From Limnohabitans sp. WS1 (GTDB lineage Bacteria > Pseudomonadota > Gammaproteobacteria > Burkholderiales > Burkholderiaceae_C): a stretch of 64,000 bases of DNA. Under the pieces are notes generated by a model. That model ran no database searches. It was not told the DNA's origin and worked only from the letters and a program-made list of their open reading frames with translations. The stretch spans positions 434,001 to 498,000 of the forward strand of contig NZ_NERU01000001.1 in NCBI RefSeq assembly GCF_003063265.1, given 5' to 3'. The position numbers and the translations under genes are program-made. Below are positions 7,485 to 17,575 of this stretch, one piece after another; the stretch's first letter is position 1, and each line of letters begins with the position of its first letter.

Positions 7485-9467
7485 ATGATCAAGTTTGTCC
7501 TTCCTTTTTTGCAAAATCGCATTGAACGGTCTCCACAGCGCTGCGATCTGGATTTTGAAGATTCACCTTTTGGTGTGGTGTTTGTCGAAGCAAAAACAGG
7601 CCGTTTCAAGCGTGTGAATGGTGTTTTTGCCAACTTGATGGGGCGTTCGGCCGATCAATTGCTGGGTGTGCGATGGCCTGACTTGTCGCCTTTGGCGCTG
7701 CAAAAAACACCTGTTTATGCGGAACAAGGGCCAGATCATTCGCGGCCATCACCCGATACCTGGGTGCAATCTTTTTTAACGGAACCCGGCAAATCCGTCG
7801 TGGCAGAGGTCTCGTGCTTGACGTCCATGAAAGATTCGCAAGATGAGCTTTTGTGGATTTACATCGTCAAAGACCTTGCTGACAAAATCGATGCACAAAC
7901 TCAATTGCGGGTCAGTGAACAGCGCCACCGCGTGGTGGCCGACAGTGCACGCGATGTCATTTGGAGCATGAGTACCTTGGGTGAAATCACCTATGTCAGC
8001 CCTGCGGTTGAAAAGCTTCGGGGTGTGACGCCTGCAGAAGCCATGCAAATGCCCCTCCATGAAACACTGACGCCTCCATCGGCTGAGGTCAGCATTGCCT
8101 ATTTTCAGCAAGTGGCCAAGGCGGTGCAGTGCGGAAAAACACCCGATAGTTTTCAAGGCGAGTTGGAGTATTTTCGCAAGGATGGTTCCACGTTTTGGAC
8201 CGAGTGCCTGTCTTTTCCATTGATGGATACCCATGGCAATTTGGTTGAAATCGTGGGTGTGACCCGTGACATCAGTGAGAGAAAACACTACGAAGACTGC
8301 CTTCTTCAGGCCCGTCAGCAGGCTGAAATGGCCAACACGGTCAAAACCCGATTTCTCTCTCAAATCGGCCTTGCTGTGCAAACAGCGGTCAAGGATTTTC
8401 TACCGCACCTGAGCGCCACCGAGCCGGGTTCTGGCGGGGAGGGCGAGTTGAATTCAAAGTCGCTTCAAAAGGCGCAAAAGTCTGCCGCCTTTTTATTGAG
8501 CATGGCCCAGGATATTTTGGATTTCTCTCGTCTTGAAAACCGGGAATTGGTGTTGGTGCGTGAGCGATTTCAATTGTCCGATGTGTTGGAGACCTTGAAT
8601 CGTTTGTGGGCCCAAGATGGGCCAGTGTCCAGACCCACCATCACCATCCATGTGGCCTCGGGTGTGTCCGATCATTATTCGGGTGATGCCTCGCGATTGG
8701 TGCAAGCCTTGTTCAACTTGCTGTGGGTTGCTGTTCAAAGTTCAGACTCGGGTTCTTTGGTGTTGCAGGTGGTGCATTTGGAGCGGGATCGGGATTTTGA
8801 AAATCTGCTGTTGACCGTTCGATCGCAAGCGGTTGACCCAAATTGTCATGTGCCAACCAGCGATGAGCGCCAGACGCAAGCTACATGTGGTGTTGTCGAG
8901 CAACAAAGGTCGATGGACTGGCATGTGGCCCTTTGCAAGCAGCTGGCTTTGCTGATGGGAGGCGATCTGCAAGCCCAGCCCGATGAGGATGGCAGAACCG
9001 TCTGGGGTTTGAAGCTTCGGCTTCAAGCGTGCAACGCTGGGGTCCATCGGACGCCAGAGGCCTTGGCGCGGTCTTGGCCTGGCACCCGCATCCTGGTGGT
9101 GGACGATCACCGTTCCATTCGGGATATTGTCAAACACGTTTTGGAAATGTCACAGGTCACGGTGGATGCGGCCGAAAATGGTTGGATGGCGCTGCAGATG
9201 ATGGAAAGCCTCTCTTATGACCTGGTGTTGATGGATTTGCAAATGCCTGTGATGGGGGGGATGGATGCCACCCGCCATATTCGAAAGCAAGCCCGGTTTC
9301 AAAATTTGCCCATTGTGGCTTTGTCAGCTTCAGGTGATGACGATGAGCTTGAGCGGTGGAAGTCTGAGGGCATCACGGACCATTTGGTCAAACCTTTTGA
9401 CTCTGAGCGATTGTGGTCCGTTGTGCAGCGACACTTGTCGGCCAAAAAAGTCGATTCGCCAAATTGA
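7485..9467 (+). CDS. PAS-PAS hybrid sensor protein with degenerate histidine-kinase core and intact receiver domain
   Basis: The 660-residue protein has no membrane segments. It has two PAS domains (about residues 20-130 and 140-270, the second ending GVTRDISERKH), a dimerisation/kinase-like region (280-530) and a C-terminal receiver (538-655). The receiver is intact: VVDDH, phospho-acceptor D584 in LMDLQMP, and a conserved Lys in LVKPF. The kinase core is not: the H-box reads FLSQIGLAVQT with Leu296 where the phospho-accepting His belongs, the N-box Asn is Val415, and the glycine-rich ATP boxes are not recognisable. It probably acts as a scaffold or receives phosphate from another kinase. 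Confidence 0.82.
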   Translation: MIKFVLPFLQNRIERSPQRCDLDFEDSPFGVVFVEAKTGRFKRVNGVFANLMGRSADQLLGVRWPDLSPLALQKTPVYAEQGPDHSRPSPDTWVQSFLTEPGKSVVAEVSCLTSMKDSQDELLWIYIVKDLADKIDAQTQLRVSEQRHRVVADSARDVIWSMSTLGEITYVSPAVEKLRGVTPAEAMQMPLHETLTPPSAEVSIAYFQQVAKAVQCGKTPDSFQGELEYFRKDGSTFWTECLSFPLMDTHGNLVEIVGVTRDISERKHYEDCLLQARQQAEMANTVKTRFLSQIGLAVQTAVKDFLPHLSATEPGSGGEGELNSKSLQKAQKSAAFLLSMAQDILDFSRLENRELVLVRERFQLSDVLETLNRLWAQDGPVSRPTITIHVASGVSDHYSGDASRLVQALFNLLWVAVQSSDSGSLVLQVVHLERDRDFENLLLTVRSQAVDPNCHVPTSDERQTQATCGVVEQQRSMDWHVALCKQLALLMGGDLQAQPDEDGRTVWGLKLRLQACNAGVHRTPEALARSWPGTRILVVDDHRSIRDIVKHVLEMSQVTVDAAENGWMALQMMESLSYDLVLMDLQMPVMGGMDATRHIRKQARFQNLPIVALSASGDDDELERWKSEGITDHLVKPFDSERLWSVVQRHLSAKKVDSPN

Positions 9468-9493
9468 ATGCATGACCCGATCGTCGGGCGGCT

Positions 9494-10390
9494 TCAGAGT
9501 GATCTTGTCTTGAAAAGCCAATGGGCCGCGCCATCGGGAATGCCACTGACGGGTCGACCTTGAAAAAATACCTGCAAGCTGGACCACTTGGGGCTGTGCA
9601 CCAAAAATGGCGGATCGCCATAGACGCTGCGCGATGCCCCTGCCTTGAGTTCAAGGCTGGTCAGCTGATTTTGTTGGTCACGAACGCACAGGCTGACATC
9701 TTGCGAGGCTAAAAAGTGGATGTAATTGCCCGCCTTGATCGGATGGGCGGGTTCGTAAGCAAAGCTGGCGTGCCGAAGTTGGCCATCGCAGGCACTGACT
9801 TCTGGCTTGGGGGAGTGGGTCCAGGCGGTGCCTACGGCGGCTGAGCTGGGCATTGGCTGCAGGGCGTTCAAATTCAGCGAGGAGATGGCGATGTCGTCAC
9901 TCGGGTCTGAATGAGGCTTTGCTGCATGGCCCGGCTCGGTTTGTGGCTTGCTCAGATTGAACAAGGGCTGCGCGTTTGGGGTGAATGCCAAACGCGGCCC
10001 CCACAGCTGCCAAGTCATCCAAGTCAGGCCACCCATCAGCAGCAAGGCGCTGGCTTGACGAGGGGTGATGAAACGAAAGCTTGGCCTGTGGCTTGGTGGT
10101 GTAACGGGGCCCAAGCTGGCAACTGTTGAAGTGCCCAGAGTCTGCTCAATGTTCTGCGGTTCATCAGGGGGAACCCATTCATGGCCTAATTTTTTGAGCA
10201 ATTTGATGCCGGTATTGGCTTTGATCTGCGGGTTGTAGAAGCTGCCTGTACCGTGGCCTTCCAGTTCTTGGAGTTGGGCCAATGACAGGGCGTTGAGTCG
10301 AGCAAAGACCAAGCTGTCGGTTTTTGCTTTTTCTCTCAGTTGCTGAAGAAGCTGGGCTTCCTCTGTTCGCCAAATCAGGTTTGTATTCAT
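9494..10390 (-). CDS. RodZ-like membrane protein with C-terminal DUF4115-type domain
   Basis: The 298-residue protein has an N-terminal cytoplasmic region (residues 1-110), one membrane helix (about 118-140) and a periplasmic region. The C-terminal part, with VSLCVRDQQNQLTSLELKAG and a GDPPFLVHS segment, follows the pattern of the RodZ C-terminal domain. RodZ links MreB to cell-shape control, but here the N-terminal helix-turn-helix is weak, so this is a divergent relative. The ATG at 10390 has a strong AGAGGG site; an upstream in-frame start at 10423 is less likely. It converges with the kinase-like gene. Confidence 0.6.
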   Translation of the reverse strand: MNTNLIWRTEEAQLLQQLREKAKTDSLVFARLNALSLAQLQELEGHGTGSFYNPQIKANTGIKLLKKLGHEWVPPDEPQNIEQTLGTSTVASLGPVTPPSHRPSFRFITPRQASALLLMGGLTWMTWQLWGPRLAFTPNAQPLFNLSKPQTEPGHAAKPHSDPSDDIAISSLNLNALQPMPSSAAVGTAWTHSPKPEVSACDGQLRHASFAYEPAHPIKAGNYIHFLASQDVSLCVRDQQNQLTSLELKAGASRSVYGDPPFLVHSPKWSSLQVFFQGRPVSGIPDGAAHWLFKTRSL

Positions 10391-10677
10391 GGTGCACCCT
10401 CTTCGAATCGAGCATGTTCCCAATGATTGAATGTCACGGCGTCGGCACAGTTCATGGCTTGTCGTTTGTCATGATGGCAAGGAGTGTTGCGCTTGGGCCC
10501 ATGGCGTGATCTCTTTCAGGGAGTAATAAAGAGGATTTTAGAGTTACTTTTTTGAAATACTCAAGCCCCCTTAAGGCCACCCACCCCAGAGATGGTCGTC
10601 GTGTTTCAAAACTGCCGAGCCCATGGCGCTGCCCTGGAGTCCCAGGGGTATGGCTGCCCCTGATGGCGGGGTGGAGA
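10391..10677. other. Intergenic stretch between rodZ-like gene and tamB
   Basis: No convincing gene. It should hold the promoter of the rodZ-like gene and the 3' end of the tamAB transcript. A small hairpin (AGGGG/CCCCT read on the minus strand, near 10640-10657) follows tamB but has no T tract. Confidence 0.5.
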
Positions 10678-13600
10678 TCAGTCCTTGCGCACAGTAAAGA
10701 TCAAGTCCAGCGCACTTTGCTGCCCCGCTTGCGCTCGCAGTGTCAGACGCCGCGAAAGGTCGTAAAAAATGTACAGACTGCCAAACGTGCCGCTCAGGCT
10801 GCTTTCATACGCCATGTAAAAGTCTTTGGACAGGCGCTTGCCCAGGGTGACAGCCGCGCCTGTGGCGTTGATGTCTGAGCGGCTGCCGCTGGCCAGTGAG
10901 ATTTCGTCCAGGCCCAGACTGTTGGCCAATTCACCACTCAGGCTCTTGCCGTTGCCGCTCAACAGGACCAAAGCGGCTTGTTGCAGAACGGCCGATTCGG
11001 CCCCGCCGCTGGCCGCCGAGCGACCTAAAACAAGCCAAGCGAGCTTGTCGGCATCGGGCATCTCGGGGTCGGCGTAAAGGCGTATGCGTGGCAGCAAGGC
11101 GGTGCCAGACACCTGCACCCCGACACGCTGAGAGAGGTTGGGGCGCAGGGCAATGATGTCCAGATCGGGGTTGTCATAGGCCCCATTGAACCGCAGCACC
11201 CCGGTGTCGATGTCCAGTTGTTGGCCATACGCTTTGTAACGGCCACCTTCTGTGCGCACTTGGCCTGTCAACCTGGGCAGTCCCCGTGTGGCGCTGTTGC
11301 TGACCAGAAGGACTTGCCCGGCCAGACGCGTTTGAAGTCCTTGGCCTTGCACCTGAAAGTCCGATCCCAAGTCCAAGCGAATTTGGACATCGGGTGTGCC
11401 CAACCAGGATGTGGCGCTGGTGTGAGGGATTTTGGCAGGAGGGGTGATTTCGGTTCGCACCACCTTCACATCACTGCTCAGGCTGGGTGTGCTTTCTTCG
11501 GGCAAGATGAACAGGGCCTGGTCTGCTTGCACCAGACCCGACATGCGCCATTGCCCTTTGTCCATTTCGGCTGTGACCTCACCCGAGACGGCCAAGCGCC
11601 GATCGGCCCGGTTACTCACGCGCAGGCCCTTGGCTTGCATTTTCAGCAGCAGTTTGGCACTGCCCATGGGGTTGGCCAGCTCAAAAGCCGCGTTGCTGGC
11701 TTGCCAACCCAGCTGCCCTTGGGCCTGCAACTCACCACCTTGAGTGCCCGCACCGCGCAGATTCAATCGCTCCAAAATCAGTTGCTGCCCTTGCAAATGT
11801 GCGATCAGTTGGCCTTGGCTGAATTCGATGCCTTGCACCGCTGAGCGAACGGCCAGGTTGTCGGCTTGCAAACGGCCCTGCCACTGAGGCTGGCTGCGCG
11901 TGCCCGACAGCTCGACGCGGGAAGCCAAAGTGCCTTGAACGCGCCAGCCCGGTGGGGCCAGCAAAGACCAAGCCCCGACTTGTGGCAAATTGGCCTCGAT
12001 CCAGCCCTGCACGGGCGCTTGTGCTGACCACTGCACACCTGCATCCGACCAATTCAATTGCGTGCTGGCTTGGGCTTTGACAGTGCCCATGTGTTCACTG
12101 TCCCAGTTCAGCGTGGTGTCCAGTGCCGAGCCATGGAGGTTCAGTTGCAAGCGGGCGTCACGCAGGCCCGCAGGCAGCCGTTGGCCTGGCATGCTGTCGG
12201 TCAGGATGCGCAAGTCACCCCGGCTGCGTTGAATTTGGGCGCTCATGCTCAATTGGGGTTGGGTGCGCATTTGCCATTGACCTTGCAGCAGCACATCACT
12301 TTGCATGTCAGCCCCAAGCAGTCCTGGTAGCCATGCCAAAGGCACGTCCTCCCATCGGGCTGCAGCTTGGGTTTGCGCCGCTGCGCCTGAGCCCATCGAT
12401 TGCCACAAGCCCGCTTCCAGGAACAGCTTGGCCAAGCCTGGTGATGGGCCTTGCACCAGCCATTGCGCTGCATCCCACTGCACACGGCTTGGGGGCATGG
12501 CGAGTCGGGCTTGCCAAAGCCAGGGTTTTTGCAATTCCACTCGCCATGGGCGAGAACCCGATGGCACCGCCGCCTCCAGGCGAAAACTTTGTACCTGACC
12601 ACGCCAATCTGGGCTCGTGGGGTCGTTGCGGTTGGCCGACATCTGGGTTTTCAGGTTGAGCGTGTCGTTGCCATGTGCCAAGCCCAAGTCGGCTTGGGCC
12701 TGCAGTTCTTTCAAATGGCCTTGGATTTGAATTTGTCCTGATCGTAGCAACCAAGGCGTCGCTTTGGCTGGGCTGTACTGCAGGCGCGGCGCGGACATGG
12801 TGACTTGGATGGCTGTGTCAGCCTGGTCAAATCCACCTTGCCAATCGGCTTTGATTTGACCCCGTCCGGACGCCTGCAGGCCTTGTATTGCGGGGGCCAA
12901 AAAAGGAAAACGCAACAGCCAGGCCAGGCTTTGTTGGGCATCTTGGACATCGACCTCCAGTCGGCCTTGGCCCTGGTTGGGCGCACCAAGGCCCTGCACT
13001 TGGGCTTGAAGTCCAGGCAAGCTCAACTGTGCCTGGCCTTGCAAGGATTGTTGCTGGGGGTGGTATTTGAATTGGCCGTTGAGCCGCGCTTGAGCGGCCT
13101 CCAAGTTCAAGCTGCGGATGTCCCATTCTTGCGGGGACCACTGACCTTGAAGTTGCAGATGCTGCCATTGCAGTGGGTTGCTGCTGTTTGGGGGCGCGGT
13201 GGGTGTGCCCGACCGTGAAGAGGGCACCACACTCAGGTCTGCCGACAAGGCGATGGGGCCAATGCCCGTGTCGCTGGCTTTGAGCTGGCCTTGCACGGGC
13301 GGGCCGGCCAAGGCGGTGTGCAACTGGGCCGGTGTCAGTGCTTGGAGCTCAATGTGGCCAGTCCAGCCTTTGGCGGTTTGTTGTCCAGCACCTGCCAACT
13401 GCCCCCCCGCCAACTGTGCTTTGGCCTGTGACACGGTCCAAAGACCTTGTTGGTAATCGGCTTGGAGCGTGAGTTGCGACGCGGGCAAGCGTTGCTGGTC
13501 CCAGGGGCCTGCATGCGTGTTTTGCCATTCGGTGTCCAAGTGCCAGCCCTGGCCATCGGGCGTGAGTTGGGTTTGTCCGCTCAGTCGGGTTTGGGGGGCA

Positions 13601-14520
13601 CCAGGCCACAAGAGGGCCAAGTCCAAGGCTTGGGCTTGCAGCAGCGCCTGCACGACAGGTTGCGCTTGCCAGGGCTGAAGGCGGGCTTGCATTTGCAGTG
13701 CCATGGCCTCGAGAGGCGCGTTTGCATTTTTTCGGGCGGTAGGCTTGGAGGGGGCGAGTTGGGCTTGCGCGGTCAGCTCGGCCTTGTCACCAGAAAGCGG
13801 ACCTTGCACCGAGGCCTCCAGTGACAGCACACCGGCCTTTTGAGCCCACGGGTCCGCTAGTTGGATCTGTCCTTGGATGCGCATGTCCAAAGCCATGGGG
13901 GCCACCGCTTGCAATTGCGCGGTCCCGCTGTACTGCCCCTTGGCCACTTGGCCTTCGTCCAGGGTGAGCGTGTGCAAGCGCTGGTCGTAGCCATAGTGGC
14001 CGCGCAGACCGGTGGCCACGGCTTGTGCTTTGTTGTGCCAAGTGATGCGGTCGATTTGCCAGTCCAATTGCACAGGCATGGGCAAGGTCAGTGAACTCAG
14101 GGCGGAAGTGGAGGACGCGGGGCTTTGGTCGTCGAGGTGCAATGCGCCCACACGCAAGGACTGGATGGGCCAAGGTTGATGCCAAAAACGGGACCAATCA
14201 AGTTGCACATGGGCTTGGTTCAGCTCGATGCGCAAGCCATTTTTTTCCCACACGAGTTGGCCAATCGGGCCGCCTTGTTGCAAATTGCCCGAAACTTCCA
14301 GTGCTTGCAAGCGCTGACCTGCGGGCAGCGCCCAGTTCACCCCTTTGATCACAGCGCCCAAAGAGCCTGAAGTGCCTGACCACAGCCACAAAGCCCATGC
14401 CAAACCCATCAAAACCAAAGGGCCCAGCAAAGCCGACAAGGCCATGGCTGAGCCCGCACGCCAAAAGGCGAACCGTCGCAAGGTCGGTGGGGCCGGGGAG
14501 GGCGTGGGAGGAGGCGTCAA
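10678..14520 (-). CDS. tamB: TamB, translocation and assembly module inner-membrane protein
   Basis: The 1280-residue protein has one N-terminal membrane anchor (about residues 24-48), a very long repetitive beta-strand periplasmic region and the conserved TamB C-terminal domain (DUF490), including GNGKSLSGELANSLGLDEIS and the final YDLSRRLTLRAQAGQQSALD block. With TamA it helps insert outer-membrane proteins and may move phospholipids to the outer membrane. The start is a TTG at 14520 that overlaps the tamA stop (TTGA); the next internal ATG, at 14445, would cut the positively charged segment before the anchor. The unusual start and overlap suggest translational coupling. Confidence 0.92.
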   Translation of the reverse strand: MTPPPTPSPAPPTLRRFAFWRAGSAMALSALLGPLVLMGLAWALWLWSGTSGSLGAVIKGVNWALPAGQRLQALEVSGNLQQGGPIGQLVWEKNGLRIELNQAHVQLDWSRFWHQPWPIQSLRVGALHLDDQSPASSTSALSSLTLPMPVQLDWQIDRITWHNKAQAVATGLRGHYGYDQRLHTLTLDEGQVAKGQYSGTAQLQAVAPMALDMRIQGQIQLADPWAQKAGVLSLEASVQGPLSGDKAELTAQAQLAPSKPTARKNANAPLEAMALQMQARLQPWQAQPVVQALLQAQALDLALLWPGAPQTRLSGQTQLTPDGQGWHLDTEWQNTHAGPWDQQRLPASQLTLQADYQQGLWTVSQAKAQLAGGQLAGAGQQTAKGWTGHIELQALTPAQLHTALAGPPVQGQLKASDTGIGPIALSADLSVVPSSRSGTPTAPPNSSNPLQWQHLQLQGQWSPQEWDIRSLNLEAAQARLNGQFKYHPQQQSLQGQAQLSLPGLQAQVQGLGAPNQGQGRLEVDVQDAQQSLAWLLRFPFLAPAIQGLQASGRGQIKADWQGGFDQADTAIQVTMSAPRLQYSPAKATPWLLRSGQIQIQGHLKELQAQADLGLAHGNDTLNLKTQMSANRNDPTSPDWRGQVQSFRLEAAVPSGSRPWRVELQKPWLWQARLAMPPSRVQWDAAQWLVQGPSPGLAKLFLEAGLWQSMGSGAAAQTQAAARWEDVPLAWLPGLLGADMQSDVLLQGQWQMRTQPQLSMSAQIQRSRGDLRILTDSMPGQRLPAGLRDARLQLNLHGSALDTTLNWDSEHMGTVKAQASTQLNWSDAGVQWSAQAPVQGWIEANLPQVGAWSLLAPPGWRVQGTLASRVELSGTRSQPQWQGRLQADNLAVRSAVQGIEFSQGQLIAHLQGQQLILERLNLRGAGTQGGELQAQGQLGWQASNAAFELANPMGSAKLLLKMQAKGLRVSNRADRRLAVSGEVTAEMDKGQWRMSGLVQADQALFILPEESTPSLSSDVKVVRTEITPPAKIPHTSATSWLGTPDVQIRLDLGSDFQVQGQGLQTRLAGQVLLVSNSATRGLPRLTGQVRTEGGRYKAYGQQLDIDTGVLRFNGAYDNPDLDIIALRPNLSQRVGVQVSGTALLPRIRLYADPEMPDADKLAWLVLGRSAASGGAESAVLQQAALVLLSGNGKSLSGELANSLGLDEISLASGSRSDINATGAAVTLGKRLSKDFYMAYESSLSGTFGSLYIFYDLSRRLTLRAQAGQQSALDLIFTVRKD

Positions 14521-16379
14521 AATGTGAATCCCACATTCATGTGCAAGCGCAGTTTGTGCACGGATTGACCATAAGCCAAATCAATGCGAACAGGCCCCAC
14601 CGGGCTGCGCCAGCGGGCCCCCACGCCCATGCCCACTCGGGCTTTGAGCTGCTGGGTGGCATTGGTCACGGTGCCCGCATCGATAAACACAGCGCTCTCC
14701 CATTCGCTGCGTTGGTGATTCACCGTGATGGGCCTTTGCCACTCCAGACTGCCCGTGGCCAAGTAGCGACCGGCCAGCACCAAACCATTGGCCTGTTCGA
14801 TGCCAATGCTGCCAGGCGCATAGCCCCGCACACTGTGGTCACCACCGGCCAAAAACAGCTGGGTCGATGGCAACTCGTTGGAGTTCTTGCTCACCACACC
14901 GCCCAGTTCGGCCCTCAACGACAAGCGCCCCGCCTTGTCCCCCAAGGGCTGCAAAAACAATCCCTTGGACAACCAGCGAACGTAGGGAATTTTTTGGTTG
15001 CCCAAGGTGAAACCAGCCCCCAACTCAACGCCCCAGCCCAGCCCCTGATTGGGAAAAGGCAGGCTGTCAAAGTTGCGCCAAGTCCAGGCGTAATTGCCGC
15101 TGATGGACTCTTGTTGTCCCCCAAGTCCATCTAGATTGATTTCTGCCGCATCGTATTGGGCATAGTACGAGCGGTCGATGCGCTCACCCAATTGGGTGCG
15201 ACCCGCACGCCAGCGCTGGCTGTTGACCAGAAAACCGGTCAGTTTTTCTTGCTCCAGTTTGAGTGAGGTGTTCCAACGCCAAAGGCTGCTGTCGGGGGGG
15301 GCCAACAGGTCCAGGCCTGCGCTTTGCAGCTGCTTGTCCCAAGCCAATTTGCTGACCGAGCGCCAGCCCAGACCCGGAACTTGGTGGTGGGTGTGTTCCG
15401 CGGTGAGGCGTGCACCACTGTCACTTCGCACGCCCACACCCAAGACCCATTTTTGTCGCATGGCCTCTTTCAGTTCAATTTTCACCGGGGCCGCTTGCGC
15501 AGGCCCTTCCGAGTCAAGACTGACAAACACCGAGTCATAGAAACCGCTGGTCACCAAGCGCTGCTGCGCTTCGAGCAATGCGCTCTGGCTGTAGAGGGTG
15601 CCCAGGGGCAAGCGGGCCAATCGTTGGACCTGTTCGCTGCCATAGTGTGCTGTGCCGCTGATGTTCGTTGGCCCCAACAAAACCGAGGGCCCTGAATCGA
15701 AACTCAGGCTCAGCTGGACTTGGTTGCTGGTGGCATCCACCAAGGCCTGACTGTCCACCATGCGGCCCCATGGGTAGCGTTGGGCCAACAGTTGGCGCAG
15801 TGCCTGCGTTTTGGCACGGGTCCAGTCGGCCTGTGTAAAGGGCTCCCCTTCAGGCAAAGTCCATCCTTGAACGATCTCTTGTTTTTGTGTCAAGGCTTGC
15901 TCGTTTTGAGCAATATCGCCTTGCCACTGCCACTGCACTTGGGCGATGCGGGCAACGGGACCTGTGACCACGGACAAGTGCACCCGTCTGGCCGCTGTGG
16001 CACCTTCTGCAGGTGTTTGTGTCCAGGCGATTTGCGGGTTGAAAAAACCCAAAGTCGCCAGCAAGTCACGCACCTGCACATCGGCATCCAGGAGCAAACG
16101 GGACAACTCGGTGTCATCCAAGTCATTCAGACTGGCATAGCGTTGCAAGGCCAAATGTTGCTCCAGCCAAAGGCGGATGCTTTTGTCTTCGGTACTCACC
16201 ACCAAATCAAAGGCTGGGGGGGAAGGAGAGGGTGGCGTGTCGGCCACGCAGGCTGTGGCCAATGTCAGGCCAAGCAGCAAGGTGCAGGCGGCAGAGCTGA
16301 GGCCTGTCTTGCGCGGCCCAAAGGCCTGGCCACCTCGTGGGGTCATTGAAAAGATGGCCAGCAACGCTGGCCGTTTCAT
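14517..16379 (-). CDS. tamA: TamA, Omp85-family outer-membrane assembly protein
   Basis: The protein of about 620 residues has an export signal, POTRA repeats (about residues 50-290) and a 16-strand beta-barrel with the family motif VRGYAPGSIG near residue 510 and an aromatic C-terminal end (NVGFTF). It works with TamB. The ATG at 16379 overlaps the stop of the VWA gene (ATGA) and has a weak GAG site; an ATG at 16346 gives a more normal signal-peptide length and cannot be excluded. Sequence upstream of 16379 in this frame lies over the VWA gene and is not part of it. Confidence 0.9.
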   Translation of the reverse strand: MKRPALLAIFSMTPRGGQAFGPRKTGLSSAACTLLLGLTLATACVADTPPSPSPPAFDLVVSTEDKSIRLWLEQHLALQRYASLNDLDDTELSRLLLDADVQVRDLLATLGFFNPQIAWTQTPAEGATAARRVHLSVVTGPVARIAQVQWQWQGDIAQNEQALTQKQEIVQGWTLPEGEPFTQADWTRAKTQALRQLLAQRYPWGRMVDSQALVDATSNQVQLSLSFDSGPSVLLGPTNISGTAHYGSEQVQRLARLPLGTLYSQSALLEAQQRLVTSGFYDSVFVSLDSEGPAQAAPVKIELKEAMRQKWVLGVGVRSDSGARLTAEHTHHQVPGLGWRSVSKLAWDKQLQSAGLDLLAPPDSSLWRWNTSLKLEQEKLTGFLVNSQRWRAGRTQLGERIDRSYYAQYDAAEINLDGLGGQQESISGNYAWTWRNFDSLPFPNQGLGWGVELGAGFTLGNQKIPYVRWLSKGLFLQPLGDKAGRLSLRAELGGVVSKNSNELPSTQLFLAGGDHSVRGYAPGSIGIEQANGLVLAGRYLATGSLEWQRPITVNHQRSEWESAVFIDAGTVTNATQQLKARVGMGVGARWRSPVGPVRIDLAYGQSVHKLRLHMNVGFTF

Positions 16380-17560
16380 TTGCTCAGCATGCGCATCGCA
16401 TCTTCCAGGCCCTTGAGGGTCAGTGGAAACATGCGGTTGCTCATCAGCTGCTGGATGATGGAGATGCTTTGGCGGTATTGCCACACGCCTTGCGGCTCGG
16501 GGTTGATCCAGGCGAACTTGGGGAAAGTGTGGGTCAGGCGTTGCAGCCATTCGGCCCCGGCTTCTTCGTTGTTGTATTCAACGCTGCCGCCTTTTTGCAA
16601 AATCTCATAGGGGCTCATGGTGGCGTCCCCGATGAAAATCAGCTTGTAGTCCTTGTTGTACTTGCGCAAGATGTCCCAGGTCGGGAACTTCTCGGCGTAA
16701 CGGCGCTTGTTGTTCTTCCACATGAAGTCATAGACGCAGTTGTGGAAGTAATAAAAATCCAGGTGCTTGAACTCGGCCTTGACGGCCGAGAACATTTCTT
16801 CGACGCGGGCAATGTGCTCGTCCATGGTGCCGCCCACGTCCATGAGCAGCAGCACTTTCACATTGTTGTGGCGCTCTGGCCGCATCAAGATGTCGAGGTA
16901 ACCCGCGTTGGCCGCGGTTTTGCGGATGGTGCCGTCCAGATCGAGTTCTTCCACCGAGCCTTCACGCGCAAAGCGGCGCAGGCGGCGCAGCGCCACTTTG
17001 ATGTTGCGCGTGCCCAGCTCTTGGCTGTCGTCATAGTCTTTGTAGGCCCGCTGGTCCCAGACCTTGACCGCGCTTTTGTTGCCGCCCTTGCCGCCGATGC
17101 GGATGCCTTGTGGGTTGTAGCCGCCGTTGCCAAAGGGTGAGGTGCCCCCAGTGCCGATCCACTTGTTGCCGCCCTCGTGGCGTTCCTTTTGTTCTTCGAG
17201 GCGCTTCTTGAGGGTCTCCATCAACTCGTCCCAGCCCATCTTCTCGATGGCGGCTTTTTGCTCAGGCGTGAGTTCTTTTTGCAGGATTTTTTCCAGCCAG
17301 TCGAGCGGCACGTCCTTGGTGAAGTCGGTCAGCATCTCCACGCCCTTGAAGTAAGCGCCGAAAGCCTTGTCGAACTTGTCGAAGTGCTTTTCGTCCTTGA
17401 CCATCACGGTGCGGGCCAGGTGGTAAAAATCGTCGATGCTGCAGGCATCAGACGCCGGGCCCACCACATTGGCCTGCAGTGCTTCGAGCAGCGTCAGGTA
17501 TTCGCGCACAGACACAGGCAATTTGGCAGCGCGAAGGGTGTAGAAAAAATCGATCAGCAT
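16376..17560 (-). CDS. VWA-domain protein, CoxE-like partner of MoxR ATPase
   Basis: The 394-residue cytoplasmic protein has an N-terminal helical region, a Gly-rich linker (about 130-160) and a C-terminal von Willebrand A domain starting near residue 234. The metal site reads DVGGTM at 241-246 in place of the classical DxSxS. MoxR ATPases and VWA proteins act as paired chaperones that mature enzymes or metal centres; the client here is unknown. It lies in one run with moxR, a small membrane protein and a GNAT gene, and its stop overlaps the tamA start. Confidence 0.85.
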   Translation of the reverse strand: MLIDFFYTLRAAKLPVSVREYLTLLEALQANVVGPASDACSIDDFYHLARTVMVKDEKHFDKFDKAFGAYFKGVEMLTDFTKDVPLDWLEKILQKELTPEQKAAIEKMGWDELMETLKKRLEEQKERHEGGNKWIGTGGTSPFGNGGYNPQGIRIGGKGGNKSAVKVWDQRAYKDYDDSQELGTRNIKVALRRLRRFAREGSVEELDLDGTIRKTAANAGYLDILMRPERHNNVKVLLLMDVGGTMDEHIARVEEMFSAVKAEFKHLDFYYFHNCVYDFMWKNNKRRYAEKFPTWDILRKYNKDYKLIFIGDATMSPYEILQKGGSVEYNNEEAGAEWLQRLTHTFPKFAWINPEPQGVWQYRQSISIIQQLMSNRMFPLTLKGLEDAMRMLSK

Positions 17561-17575
17561 GACGTCTTTCTGTCC

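Noticed and set aside
14517-16550. Longer TamA starting at 16550
   Set aside because: The first 57 codons overlap the VWA gene and have no signal-peptide character; the start is at 16379 or 16346.
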